Of a stretch of 64,000 bases of DNA, positions 1 through 12,800 are shown in pieces. This DNA comes from Balanoglossus misakiensis (taxonomy: Eukaryota > Hemichordata). The position numbers and the translations under genes are program-made. How positions within the stretch are numbered: the first letter of the stretch is position 1; each line of letters begins with the position of its first letter. Under the pieces are notes generated by a model. It was not told the DNA's origin, searched no databases, and was given only the letters and a program-made list of their open reading frames with translations. Location of the stretch: assembly GCA_040954595.2 (NCBI GenBank), contig CM082580.2:4402001-4466000 (forward strand), written 5' to 3'.

Positions 1-136
1 ATCGGTTGTTCACCATCTTTTTTTCACAAAAATCACTACATGCGCGGTACTTTAATATTACTCTATACTCACACCTGCAGATTGCCAAATGTACATCTTA
101 CATTTAAGTATCTACATATCATCTTCTTCATTCCAG

Positions 137-2905
137 AGTTGGAAGAGAAAATCAAACAACAGGGTACACTAGTTCATCCCATATCAGATGAATCTATCAG
201 CTTACAAGCACAAAGCTTACTGCCCTTTGAAGTTAGTCTAAAACAGTTCAAAGAAATCCAGGTCTTGCTATCACAGATATTGTGTATGAGACAGAGATTA
301 GACAAAGTCGTGGCAGAGAAGGCCAGAATTTACACAGAGAAGACCAAAATCCAACTAGAGAAGTCTAAACTCCAGACAGAAAAGATGATTGTAGAGAATC
401 AGTTGAAGGAAGCAATTCAGGAAAAGTCCTTCTTGGAAAAGCAGTACGACGACAGCAAACAGAAACTTGCAAGTGCCGAAAAAGTAGCTGCCAAACAGCT
501 TGTAAACATTCACTTTCTCCGGAAAAGTTTGGATGAAGTAGACCCTAAAATCATCCAAGTCTTGGAGTCTAAACTTGAACAGAAAGAGCAAATGATTAAC
601 GAACTGAACAGAAAGTTATCGAACATCTCTGATAGTGAACTGAAACTTGAACTTGAAGATCCAACACTGGAAACAGAGCAAGAAAAAGGTAAGATTGAAG
701 TTATGGACCGGTATATTATAATAGGGAATAATACCATTTCAAGCGGGAGATTGTTCCACAGGTGTGCTGAGTTTTACTGTAACACTGTCTCTCCTATGCT
801 TTATATGTACAATTGCAGATAACCACATAGTGTCCCGCATTATTTTCTACTGTTGTGGAGTATTTTTAAATGTGCTGACATTCCACTGTCTGGCTTGAAA
901 TTTAAGTAGTGGGTACTCAGAGTGGAGCAAAAGCAGCTTGAAATTTTGTTCCTAATGTATATACACACGCGTAACTGTGAAGAGTTACTCTAGGCTAGTG
1001 CTATTGAAAATGTAATTTGTTGCAGATTTGATGTTATACATGTAACTTGAGAAAGACAAAAACTGTAAACTGAGTTGGATGTCATGAGGATCCCGTGGAT
1101 ATTTGTAACATCTTAAGGTGTTATCCTCCAATTCTTTTTTTTTTATTGTAACATTGGAAACCTGCAGAAAAACCTTCAATTTGAAATAGAACTGTAAATT
1201 CCCATACACAGTGACCAGAGGGGATACAGATGACAATCTGTAACTTAATAGTTTACTAAAAAAAAAGCAAATGTACATGGCAGATTACCTTTATTGCTCC
1301 CTTTACATGCGGTGTTACTTTTCCCCATGTGCCTGCAGAAATGTCGACAACACATCCTGAGATGCAAGAAGAAGAAACTGGCACGGAGGAAACCGAACAG
1401 CCACAACCTGAGACTACTAGGGAAGGAGAAACTGGGGATGCCAAAGCCAAACCAATACAACCTGAGCATCACGAGCCCCAGACGGAAGAGACTGAGAAAG
1501 GTAATAATTAAAAAGCAAATGAAGTGGAGATAACTTGTAACCAGAGACATTTTTTATTTTATTATAATTACCATACCTATTAATTACAGTGCTATATGTT
1601 TATACTACAATTATTACTTTTACAGAAGACAAAGCAGCTCCAGGCCTCTTTGGTAAATTGAGAAGATGGTTTGCAGGGAGTGAAGAAACTGCTGGTGATT
1701 CTGTGACTCCAGGTAGCAGTGAAGAATCTAAGGATACAAAGGGGACCAGTGTTTCTGCAACAGCTGCTAAAACAGACGTACCAGGTACAGCATGGCTAAT
1801 TCATCTTTGCAAAATTAAAAACACCACAGCTACTGCTAATGACTATATCGGTATACACAGGAGCCAATAATTCAAAGTCTTGCTAATGTAGATTTATAAG
1901 ATAGGTAATGAGCCAAGAGAAATTGTCACTTGTAACAAGCCAAAAATAATTCAGAGTAACTATTACCGGTATAGCCCATCAGCTACTGAGTTACGACAAA
2001 AATTTTGCCTCGGGTGACCAGCTATTTTTTACGTCACTGTGCATGTACAGAAGTATCAACCATGATTTCTGTTTAAACTTCTAGGCAACTGGTCAATGAA
2101 TGTATTGGATGTCCAAAGTCCGAAGCCAGGGCAGAAGTTTATACAACCAAGAGGTATGGTGTTCCATGGTGACCGACTGGTGGTGTGTGATATGGACAAC
2201 CACAGTGTGCAGATATTGAATCAAGACTACAGCAGTGCAGACAGAGTCTTAAGCTTTGATGGTCGGTTTGCGAATCCATGCCAGCCGTTGGATGTAGCTG
2301 TCTCCCATGATAGCATCTACTTCATAAATGACAAAGGGAATTCTCAGATTGTTGTTTGTGATCAAGACAGTGTGATTATTAGAATAATTACCCTGTCTGC
2401 CGACATCAATGCTTGGGGCATAGCTCTACTGAAGGGATACGTTTTGATCACTGAGGTCAACGGTCAGCGATTGCTCAAGTACACCAAAGATGGCCAGTTT
2501 GTTGCAGAAGTTGGCGGTCAAGGTTATGGCCAAACACAATTTGACTGGCCTGGCTTTGTGGTTGTCAACAGCAAGAATGTCATCTTGGTGTCAGACCGTT
2601 TCAATCACTGCATCAAGTGTTTCGATCAAGAATTGAAATTCTTGTATCAATTTGGGATGGAGGGTTCAGGCCCAAGTAGGCTTTGGAATCCGCTAAGCAT
2701 TGATGTCGACGAGGAGGATAATGTGTATGTGTGTGATTGGGGCAGTGGCAGGGTTGTGAAGTGGAGATTTGACGGAGAGTGGGTCTGTCAGTTATTTCAC
2801 GGTGAGCTGCGAAACCCCTCGTACCTCGCAGTGATGAGCAGTGATCAAATCGCTGTTCGAGAGTCAGGCAGCAATCAAATCAAAATGTTCTACAAGCAGA
2901 TATAA
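137..2905 (+). CDS. 3' part of a coiled-coil / NHL-repeat protein (TRIM-NHL-like)
   Basis: Four exons join in frame: 137-688, 1339-1500, 1626-1784 and 2085-2905 (stop TAA), all with GT-AG borders and all three introns in phase 1. The visible C-terminal ~563 residues begin with a long Lys/Glu/Gln-rich coiled coil (exon 1), then an acidic Glu/Pro/Thr-rich linker (exon 2) and a Ser/Thr/Gly-rich linker (exon 3). The last exon encodes about 270 residues with roughly six NHL-type blades; recurring signatures are 'VCDMDNHSVQI', 'VSDRFNHCIKCF' and 'VCDWGSGRVVKW'. NHL propellers bind RNA or protein, and a coiled coil plus NHL is typical of TRIM2/3/32/56/71-type E3 ligases. The RING and B-box that would confirm this lie, if present, left of the window. 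The two linker exons are multiples of three, so skipping either keeps the frame. The NHL assignment is strong; TRIM membership is inferred. Confidence 0.82.
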
Positions 2906-3202
2906 AAATCAACTGTGAAATGTTTGCCAATGTGACGTACAGACCGCTGTCAATTTTGAGGCAATGAATTTAAATTCACTGACCTGTGAATGTATGTTTG
3001 AGAAGTTTTATGTCAACTGCTTATAATATCTGTATTTTAAATTGCTTTATGTTATTCATCAAAATTTGAATTAATGCAATATCCATTCAACCCAAACAAA
3101 TCTTCATCTGTGACACATCTTTTCTTACCACTGACTTGGAAGAATCAAATCAGTGTTTTAAGCAAATATGTTAATTTATTTTCGGATATTGTAAAGCTTT
3201 GC

Positions 3203-3208
3203 AATAAA
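3203..3208 (+). terminator. Polyadenylation signal of the NHL gene
   Basis: A canonical AATAAA lies about 300 bp after the stop codon of the NHL-repeat gene in AT-rich sequence. It is the first good polyadenylation hexamer downstream. Confidence 0.55.
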
Positions 3209-3225
3209 CTTTGAAACATTTCTCT

Positions 3226-3894
3226 GAACAGAACATGCTTTTATATTATATGTACTGACAACTACATATACTTCATGAAGCTCGCGCAGTCATAACCCTA
3301 AAGGCTTGTGTTTTATCAACATATTTTGTTTTACTTCTGACAGACGTTTAAAGGTCCCAGCTTGCGTGTCAAACATGCACAAATATTCTTTTATTCCAAA
3401 CACAGTGCGGCTTTTCAACGATAGGAATTGATGGATTTTTCATGTGTATATTTCCTGCCATTGTACACGTGTGAATCCGCGTTTAATGACTTTTTGGATT
3501 TGTTTTACTATGTGTAGATGTGTAATTTCATGAGTCACCATTTAATAGCCCAGTTTTGGGATGAATAAAGGTTATTGAATTGAACTGAATAGATCAATAA
3601 TTTAGGTGCCATATTGTTTGGAATTCTATGTGTTATTACGGTCCATTGATGTTATTATGTGCGATCCTGTGAGCAACGCACACATATGGAACTCATACAA
3701 GAATCTCCATGGATCCTAAATTGATGAGATGAATGAGATGGTGATTTATAAGTGGCTATACTATGAAATACAAGATGTGTTGGTTGTAAAGCAGCTACAC
3801 ATCACTCCAAGTTATAATTGACACCTCCCTTTTTCTGTAATGTATCTATGTAAGCATGTATCCTGGGATCCCATATAGATCAGTCAGGCAAATT
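3226..3894. other. Intergenic sequence with a LINE-tail-like stretch
   Basis: I see no coding exon here. Around 3558-3592 the sequence reads 'gaataaaggttattgaattg' followed by more TTGAA-like units. A polyadenylation-like hexamer plus a short TTGAAT-type repeat resembles the 3' tail of CR1/L2-like non-LTR retrotransposons. No reverse-transcriptase remnant is visible beside it, so this is only a suggestion. Confidence 0.35.
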
Positions 3895-4145
3895 CTCAGC
3901 AATCGCGTGATATAGCCATGTGACAAACAGTGTTGTCATTTCCAGATGACAGGCAAGCAGTTTTACTTCAGAACAGCCAAACACGTAACATGTATCAGGT
4001 ATAGTTCCTCATCAGCCTCATGGAGTTTCATCTGCACAGTCTTCGTCTGGACCACGTTGAAGTTGTCCGTCGTGTGGATATTTGAATGCCAACGTAACTG
4101 CCGCCTGAGCGCATCTGACGTCATTTGATATCGAAGAATAGGGAG
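3895..4145 (+). repeat. Dispersed repeat, copy 1 (pair with 33752-34045)
   Basis: This segment aligns along its length with 33752-34045, same orientation. Both share 'catttccagatgac', a stretch around 'aacatgtatc', 'cctcatcagcctcat', 'ctgcacagtctt', and end 'tctgacgtcatttgat' then 'cgaagaata'. In copy 2 the internal 19-bp arms are perfect inverted repeats; here they are degenerate. It looks like a short non-autonomous mobile element. The open frames in it have no recognisable protein content. Confidence 0.6.
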
Positions 4146-6109
4146 ACAGGAAGGAAGGCAGAGCAGTGCATAGCTATCTATTGGTCTGTTGTTTTCTGTA
4201 CTGGTATCTTCTGGTGGTGATGTGTCTTTCATTGTATACTACTGGCATACGACATCTTTAAAATGCTCAGGGCCAACAGAAAATTCCAGTAATGTTTGGA
4301 GGAGGGGGGGGGGGGACCAATGGCTATGATGCTTATGAAGATAAGACAAACACACAGAAAATTTCATGTAAATGTGTTTATTTCTACCCGACGTGAAGTT
4401 AGGTTTGTTTTACAGCAACAGCTAAGCCGAAATATTTGAAATGAATAGCATGCCGAATACAATGGAACAATCGAAATACCCTCTGTCACATCAGAAATTT
4501 CATCTCTGTTGCTGCGAGCGGGCTACCCAACCCTTCCTTTGTGCCAAAATGAGTAAAGGCAGGGAGGTAGGATTTTACCAATGCTCTGACCAGCTCAAAG
4601 GGTGTTTACTCACCCTTACTTATGTCAAATTTTGGAGGGGATTTGAATATAGCATATACTAGTATATCCACATGAAGTCACACGGTAGGTGATGTAAACC
4701 TGCTGAAAAGAAAGCAAACATTAGAGCATAATATACGCAACACAACACCAACAAAAGAAAGAAAAGAAAAGTCAAAACAACACAACACAACAGACGACAC
4801 AAAAAAAATCTACTTCACAATTATAGCCCCATTACAAGTTATTCTGTAAATCAATGGGTTGTTAGTTAATTACCTTCCCTTTCACCAGAAAACATTTTGT
4901 TGAGATTCAAACTACCCTGGTATAATACTTTGTTCTGTATTGCATCTAACCAACCCTTCATCCATCAACTTTTCATCTAAAAATGCATTCATGCACTACA
5001 CCAAAATCTTGTTATATGAACTAACAACTTTCAAATTAATGTACATACACTTAAAAATGTCTCAACTACTTACAGTTACTGCTCACTCTGAAATTAATGA
5101 CACGACACATATACATGTGGCAGGAAAGATTGCTTGATATGTACGGACAAAGATATTAATCATGTATAATAGTCAAACTTCATATGTAAATTGTAAAAAA
5201 TATCACTTTTTATGTAATTCACAAAGCTTTAAATCACATAGTCTCTTGCATATTTTTATATATAACCTTCAGCATTTGATGTCCTAATGTTGCACTTGCC
5301 ATAGTACAAGAACCATGAGAACAGTATATATGATGCTTGCATTTATTCAAAAGCTGTAAAACTTTAACACCTGTAAATTGACCCCAATGGCTTATTTTCG
5401 ACGCTTAGCTATTCAATCATATATTCTTAGTAAACTAAGAAAATGATAACTTGCAAAGTTTGATTTGTACATATGAGCTTAAGATGTTTCTCTGTTGAAA
5501 TAAAAAAATGAATAGTGAAAACTAAATCTCATGTTTAACTTTGATAAACCTATCTGTTTTCATAAACTTCAATTGTAAAAATCTAAATCTCACATTTAAC
5601 CTATTTACTCCCTTTTTGTGAATTTAAATTTTAAAGAATGTGTAAATTCTTTATCAGTTTCCTCTAAAAGAAAATGGATTAACGTTATACACGCTTTAAT
5701 GGGGAAACACCCGTTTTCAATGACATAAACATTCAATGCCAAAAAGTACAAATGCAAGAATCAGAGTTTGAATATTGTATAAATAATTACATAAATTCAT
5801 GTTCAGCTAAATTGGACTGTAGGACACCACACTTTGTATTCTGACCAAATATATGTGTTACATCTGTGGAATATAGACGGAAACGCTTCACTTCAGTTAC
5901 TTCACCCTGATTTCAGCTCTTAATGTGTAATGGCACGTGTGACCATCCGAAAATGATACTTTCAGAATTCAGTCAATAAAGAAAATTATGATATGAAAAT
6001 AAAAAGAACATATGGCGAAAAGTTAAAGTATTAACGAAAAACAATTAAGTATTTAAAAAAAATATTTTAAGAAAAATACATCAGTTAAAAGTGAACCTAT
6101 GAAACTGAT
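4146..6109. other. AT-rich intergenic sequence, no gene seen
   Basis: I find no convincing exon. Short features are a 12-13 base G run near 4305 and simple A-rich tracts near 4740-4810. The open frames at 4441-4662 and 4940-5137 have no domain signature and no splice context. Confidence 0.6.
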
Positions 6110-7900
6110 GGAAATGAATAGTCAATGAAAAACAATACAGTATTGTTTACAAAATTAAATTACCGGGATGTGAACAAAGGGAATCAGCTAAAAATTAACC
6201 AAAGACACAGATGAAACTAATATTCAATAAATGTAAAAGTATTAATAAAAAATAACAACAGAGTATTCTGTGAAAAATGATATTATGTAAACAAAAGGGA
6301 ATTAATAAATAGCAAACCTGTGAAAATGATGAAAGAAATAAAATATTCAATGACTGTGAAAGTGTTCATGAAAACAACAAAACAGTATTCTTTGAAAAAT
6401 AAAATATGATAACAAACAGGTTTTAAAAATAGCGGACCTATGACAATCATGAAAGAAATACAATATTCAATCAATGTGAAAGTGTTAATGAAAAACATTA
6501 TTGTTTGAATAAGTCAATGATGAAAAGAAATACAATATTCAATGAATGTGAAAATGTTAATGAAAAACATTATTGTTTGAATATGTCAATGATGAAAAGA
6601 AATACAATATTCAATGAATGTGAAAATGTTAATGAAAAACAGTATTGTTTAAATAGGTCAATGATGAAAAGAAATACAATATTCAATGAATGTGAAAATG
6701 TTAATGAAAAACAATATTATTTGAATAGGTCAATGATGAAAAGAAATACAATATTCAATGAATGTGAAAATGTTAATGAAAAACAGTATTATTTGAATAG
6801 GTCAATGATGAAAAGAAATACAATATTCAATGAATGTGAAAATGTTAATGAAAAACAGTATTATTTGAATAGGTCAATGATGAAAAGAAATACAATATTC
6901 AATGAATGTGAAAATGTTAATGAAAACCAGGATTGTTTGAATAGGTCAATGATGAAAAGAAATACAATATTCAATGAATGTGAAAATGTTAATGAAAACA
7001 GTATTATTTGAATAGGTCAATGATGAAAAGAAATACAATATTCAATGGATGTGAAAATGTTAATAAAAACAGTATTGTTTAAATAGGTCAATGATGAAAA
7101 GAAATACAATATTCAATGAATGTGAAAATGTTAATGAAAAACAATATTATTTGAATAGGTCAATGATGAAAAGAAATACAATATTCAATGAATGTGAAAA
7201 TGTTAATGAAAAACAGTATTATTTGAATAGGTCAATGATGAAAAGAAATACAATATTCAATGAATGTGAAAATGTTAATGAAAAACAGTATTATTTGAAT
7301 AGGTCAATGATGAAAAGAAATACAATATTCAATGAATGTGAAAATGTTAATGAAAACCAGGATTGTTTGAATAGGTCAATGATGAAAAGAAATACAATAT
7401 TCAATGAATGTGAAAATGTTAATGAAAACAGTATTATTTGAATAGGTCAATGATGAAAAGAAATACAATATTCAATGGATGTGAAAATGTTAATAAAAAC
7501 AGTATTGTTTAAATAGGTCAATGATGAAAAGAAATACAATATTCAATGAATGTGAAAATGATAATGAAAACAATACAGTGTTGTTTGAAAAATGAAATTA
7601 TGTTAACAACAGGGAATTAGTAAACAGTAGACCTATGATACTGATGAAAAGAAATACGATATTCAATGAATGTGACAGTGTTAATGAGAAACAAAGCATT
7701 ATTTTTTGAAACATGAAATTATGTTAACAAAAGTCAATCAGCTAAAATTGAACCGTTGACACAGATGAATAGAAAATTCAATGAATGTAAAAATGTTAAT
7801 GAAAAACAATACAGTATTGTTTGAAAAATGAAATTATGTTAATATAAGGGAAACAGTTAAAAGTGAATCTATGAATCTGATGAAAAAGTATTCATTGAAT
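6110..7900. repeat. 72-bp minisatellite with ~120-bp ancestral units at both edges
   Basis: The core (about 6471-7560) consists of near-identical 72-bp units, for example 'atgatgaaaagaaatacaat' then 'attcaatgaatgtgaaaatg'. Two units per block are 71 bp. Because 72 is divisible by three, long repetitive open frames appear (24 residues per unit), which I regard as non-coding. Units at both flanks (6342 to 6462 on the left, 7541 to 7661 on the right) are spaced 120 bp and carry an extra segment containing 'gaaattatgttaacaa'. A block of six units (about 430 bp) is itself duplicated: variants such as 'attcaatggatgtg' recur at about 7043 and 7473. Confidence 0.9.
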
Positions 7901-8504
7901 AATTAAACCATCTCAATGTAAAGGAAAAGTGTATTCGCTTAAAATTTAAACAATGCCCATAAAAAGGGTTTGGAAATTTAAGTGAGAGGCAATGAAAGTT
8001 TTGCATTAAAGTAAAACATGATAGTGGTAAGAAGCAAACAATGAAAAAAGAAAACTTTCACTCAAAAGGATTAATATATGTAGTGAAAAATGAAACTATA
8101 ACAGTGGAAAGGAATAAAGTATTACATGAATGTGAAGCTGTAAAATAGAGTGTTCAGCAATGTGAAGCTGTAAATTAATGAAATAGTCTAGAGTGTACAG
8201 TAAAAATCAAATTATGTCAATGAAAGAAAATAGCCATATTCAGTGAATAGACAAATATGACTGTAAAAAGGAATAGAATATTCCGTGAAGTGTATAACTA
8301 TGACAATGAAGACTGGGCATTTTTAAAAGGAAATGTTTGTAAGGCAAAAAGGAACCAGGCCAAGGCAAATATGAACAGTCCATGCTGAACATATTTTTAA
8401 GGAATCATTCATAAGGCAGGCATTTGCCAAGGAAAAGAAAAACATTCTTACACACTACCTCGAAATTTAAAAAAAAATAAAACATTAAACTTTGTTGGTG
8501 TTTA
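7901..8504. other. AT-rich sequence with faint decayed repeat units
   Basis: No exon is visible. Motifs such as 'tgaatgtgaagctgtaaa' and 'gtgaaaaatgaa' look like further, very diverged relatives of the neighbouring minisatellite. Confidence 0.45.
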
Positions 8505-9010
8505 TGTGTCAACTACATCAAAGACGCACACTTTTAACAATAATGTGTAGCAGCTAACCTTCGAAACTTGCATCAAGAAAATAAAATGGAAATTTTGTAC
8601 ACATATGCCAGCACTCTAGTTTCAATAGACTATGACATTACACAATGACCAAAATTTGTATTTCTACAAGCAAAGTCTGTAGACCTGGCCCCTGAAAATA
8701 AAAGGAACATGAAGTGTGCAACACATATTAGGCATCAAATTGCCATGCACCATCAATGATCATTTTCAAGTCAAAACATAACATAGAATTGTTCAGTTGT
8801 GTTAAGTAATAACCAAGTATACTCTAATTATAATGTAAAATTGGAAGTATCATCTTTGATAAACAGGAAAAAATATACATTCTTTGTCATATATGGATTC
8901 ACCGTCAAAAACTCTCAATATTACCATGAAGAATATAAACCTACTCTCCTGAAAATACAGTACCAAATATGAGATATTTTCATAAAACCTTTGAATTTAA
9001 AAAAATTCAT
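8505..9010. repeat. Left member of a ~0.5-kb direct repeat pair flanking the P450 gene
   Basis: This aligns with 15850-16375 in the same orientation, with small indels. Shared landmarks in order are 'ataaaatggaaattttgtac', 'actctagtttcaatag', 'agacctggcccctga', 'catgaagtgtgcaa', 'agtatcatctttgataaaca', 'tatacattctttgtcat' and 'tattttcataaaacctttga'. It has no open reading frame of note. It is probably an interspersed element present twice, once on each side of the P450 gene. Confidence 0.75.
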
Positions 9011-9310
9011 TACAAAGACTGGACATCTTTATGCTGATCTGTTAATAATAATGTGATGAACAGAAATGACAGAAGGCTAATAAGAGCGGTACTGAAATAA
9101 ACTTCGCACACTTTTTGTTCTGTTAGACCTATTATTGAATATTATATTATACCAGTATATTGATGGTGTAAATCACGCTATTTGATTGGTCGAGACACGA
9201 CACGTGACCGTGATATATTAGCCATATACCACAGTCATATATCATAGTTAAAGAAAATGCCTTTTTAAAATGTTTTATGCAAAGTTTCAATATACTGGCA
9301 TAATATAATA

Positions 9311-9451
9311 GCAATATAACACCCCCAGCCATGGTATACCACTCGATTTTGACCAGTTCAACTCCATATACGCACTCGCTATCGCTCGTGCGTATATGTC
9401 GTGAACTGGTCAAAATCTCGTGGTATACCATGGCTGGGGGTGTTTTATTGC
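9311..9451. repeat. Long hairpin (foldback) element
   Basis: This is a near-perfect palindrome of about 141 bp. The left arm starts 'gcaatataacacccccagcc' and continues 'atggtataccact'; the right arm is its reverse complement ending 'gggggtgttttattgc'. The loop region reads 'actcgctatcgctcgt'. The GCAAT/ATTGC ends and the 'gcgatagcgag'-type loop resemble the hairpin at 58343-58552, so both may belong to one family of foldback or MITE-like elements. Confidence 0.75.
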
Positions 9452-9812
9452 TTAACTACTATGTTCCCTGTGTGAATCACACTGACTGACTGACTGACTG
9501 CCACAGACAGACAGACAGACAAGCAGCCAAAGGTTATCCCCACACCAAAGCTGTGACGTCGTGAGATACATCTGCGCAGTCTCGGACAAATTGTGGCTGT
9601 CCAGGGATAGTTAACTTCCTGGGAGCAAAACCATACGCACCCCTGGAACATTAAACCAGACCACAGGTGTGACGGTCAAATTAAGGTCAAGGTCGGTCGA
9701 CAGTGGCAAGGTCGAGATTCAGTCGTGATCATATATAGGCTACATGTACATCAACCAACAGTCTATCGCGGCAACCCACCTATAGGCCCTATAGGCTATA
9801 TCACAAACCACT
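9452..9812 (+). other. 5' flank of the P450 gene
   Basis: The stretch contains short GACT and GACA tetranucleotide runs (about 9480-9520). I see no clear TATA box close to the ATG at 9813. The transcription start is probably in this interval but cannot be placed. Confidence 0.35.
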
Positions 9813-12800
9813 ATGTTGTACACCATGTCCAATGTATTGTCATTGTTGACGTCAGTTGTTTTGGCTGCTGTCCTATTCATAGTTGCGTGTGCGTTGGCAT
9901 TCAGTTTGTATATTTTTCGTCAACACTGGAAGTACAGTCACATACCAGGACCAAAGAGAAGCAGGTAGGTATCCCAGTCGCAACTTCTCGACTTCGGGAC
10001 GCAGCTCAACCACTCCCTAAAATCCGTTTGTGTTTGAGAGTGACACAAACAGTCAACGGATAGCCACTGGCCTCAAATTCGGCAGCAACACGCCACTTTA
10101 CTGTGTAGCATATGGTATCTTTGATTCACGGTAAATTTTATAAAAAAATAATTGTTATTCCTGTAACCCACTTCCCTTTCACAGTTTTTTATTGGGAAAC
10201 GTCTCAGAGGTGGCACGGGCCTCAAAGAATGGAATGACACTTCATGAGCTGATGCTTGAGTGGTAAGCGTCACGTATATTCACGCATTTGTCTGTGTCTA
10301 ACATAGTCAACATAGCGATAACCAGGTTGTTTTGATGACAGTTAAAAAATGTTATTCACTTGTGAAAGATAAGTGGGGGTCATTATAGGTCAGTTGAACA
10401 GCAAGCTTGGTGAACGGACATTATTTTTCTCGCCTCGCTATGTTTGAAATACATGTACATGTATATTAATTTATCATCATGTTACATCACTCCATTAATT
10501 TTGTGGTACGATAATTTAACTTGCTGACGCCGCAGAAACAAAGTAAGGTGGCGATGGCTCAAAATACAGTCAGTAGAATGATACCATGGAAAGTTTAAAC
10601 CTAGAAAATGTGTAACTTTGATATCTTTAGTAAAGTTAGATATGTGTGCGTGACGAGGGGGGGGGGGGAGGAATATGAGGGGGAGGGAGGGAGGGTTTGT
10701 CGATCCCAAAGTAAGTCTTGGGGCTTTTATGTATGTCTCAAGCAGGCATACTTCTGATTTCTCGCCTGTAGGACGAAGGAACACGGACCAGTCTTTGTCA
10801 TGTTTCTAATGCATCGAGTAATTGTGGTTATCCTGGATCCATTGGCTGTAAAAGTATGTTTCATCCACATTTACTTCAGTTACATTACAACCTTCAGGAT
10901 TTAAAGCAAATGATTAACAAAATAGGTGCATACTCTGATACTTATAAATTAATAAACAAAGCAACAAAGAAAATAAAAAATCTAGGAATAACAACACTTA
11001 TAACTGAAAAAAAACCCTGATGGAACAGAAATGAAATTTGAAAAAAATACGAAGGAGGAAAAACTGGATCAATTAACCATACATTCTGTATATCTTTCCA
11101 GTATCTGCTTGTGACGACTAACGCGCAAAAGCCGGCGTCTGCATATAGTGTTTTCCATTCTGTTTATGGTGAGCGGTTTTTGGGACGTACTTTGGCGGTT
11201 GATACCGATCCTGCAAGGTGGCTTAGAACGAGAGAGATTCTCAACCCAGTTTTTCATCGCAAGTAAACAAATAAATTAATTTCTCTAAGTACTTCTATAT
11301 CTGACGAGAGTGTACATTTTATTATTATCTTCATCTGAAATGCTCCATTATCCACAGCATATGCATTTATCACTAATTTCTATATTTTTCAATATCTTTT
11401 TTTTTTCAAAAATACGGGCGTACATGCAATCCGCCAGGGTCATTTTTACTCTCTGGGAATCGTTCAGCCGTTCTGCTTTCCACCTTTTGAAATTGATTGT
11501 GTGACTTGCTTAACATCTTCAGATTGCTGATGAACTTCATAGGTCAGTTTAACCAAAGTGCCGATTTGTTGATCGAGAAACTGAAAACAGTGGCAGATGG
11601 TAAAACTTCAGTATCTATGTTAGATGAATTCAACAAGGTCACCTTGGATATCATCGCGAAGGTGAGTCTATTAAACAATTTTGGAAATACGTGCAGTCAA
11701 CTTGTATTTTGAGGAATTTAAAACTAAATAACGTACGTTCTTCAATGTAAATCTCGTATTATCGTCAGAAGGACAGCATCTTTTCGCTTGCTGGCCAAAC
11801 GAAACGAATTCAAACGAATATGTGGACGGAAAACAAAGGTCAGCCATCGTGATGACTGACAACGTACTTAAACGTCACACCTCAATTGCATATGCCATAT
11901 TTTGGGTATGGTGTCTGTAATATATGCCAGCTTAAATCAACTGTCTCGCGAAGCCACCACAAACATAGCCTTTCCCGGGTTTCTTATGATGAACAGGTTG
12001 CATTTGGTCTGAATGTAAACGTCTTGTCAGACGCCGAAGCTGAATTCTCGAAACACCTACATTTGTGCCTGGCGACCATCTTGAGGAAGATTTTAAATCC
12101 TCTTGAAGAGGTAAGAACAACCCAGAAATATTAAGTGAGTAATGTGTAACATTGACGAAATGTTCCATGTATAAAGTACAATGAGAAAAAGTGAACCGCG
12201 TATCGACCTACATCCGCACACATTGCCAGAGTATATACGTCTCGAAAATCAAAGTCTTCACCAACTTCACAAGACAGTGTTAAAATGTCACTCTTGCGTA
12301 CCGCAGCTTTGTAATTTCGTGTCGTAGTGGTTTGATGTGTTACATCTTCGTTCTGTGAACAGTACCGACCTTTCATTGGACGTCTTCGTGATCAAGTGCG
12401 GAGAAGCGCTCGATATCTTCGAAGAACGGGCCAAGACGAAGTGGAAAGGAGGCTCTCTGCCCTCAACAGAGGACAGGACTCGAAAAATGACCTTTTGGGT
12501 CGTATGTTGGAAGGATCGGGTGAGATACTAGAAGATGGTACTGATGACCCATCTTTAAAAAAAAACTGTAAAGAAACTTTACCATGAAAGCTTCCGTGTT
12601 TATTTGAAAGGATGGGAGTCGTCCCCTGTGCGACAGCGTGTCACGGGCCCTTTACGACATGCACATGCTGTTGCTATCAATTCGAAGTAGCCTAAACGCA
12701 AAGTATGGCAGCTGCAATGTACATTATGACATAGTCGTAATGCTGAATATGCTTGTCTCTTGTCAACTATAGAAAATGGCCTTGCCCCACGTGCCGAGGT

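Noticed and set aside
6505-7441. Repetitive 24-residue-unit protein
   Set aside because: The frame is open only because the unit is 72 bp. 71-bp units break it, the ancestral ~120-bp edge units lack the frame, and there is no splice or signal context.
12520-12567. Alternative longer exon 7 in the P450 gene
   Set aside because: The donor at 12568 keeps phase, but it inserts 16 extra residues compared with the CYP46-type spacing. The GTGAGA donor at 12520 is stronger, so I kept the short form; cDNA would decide.
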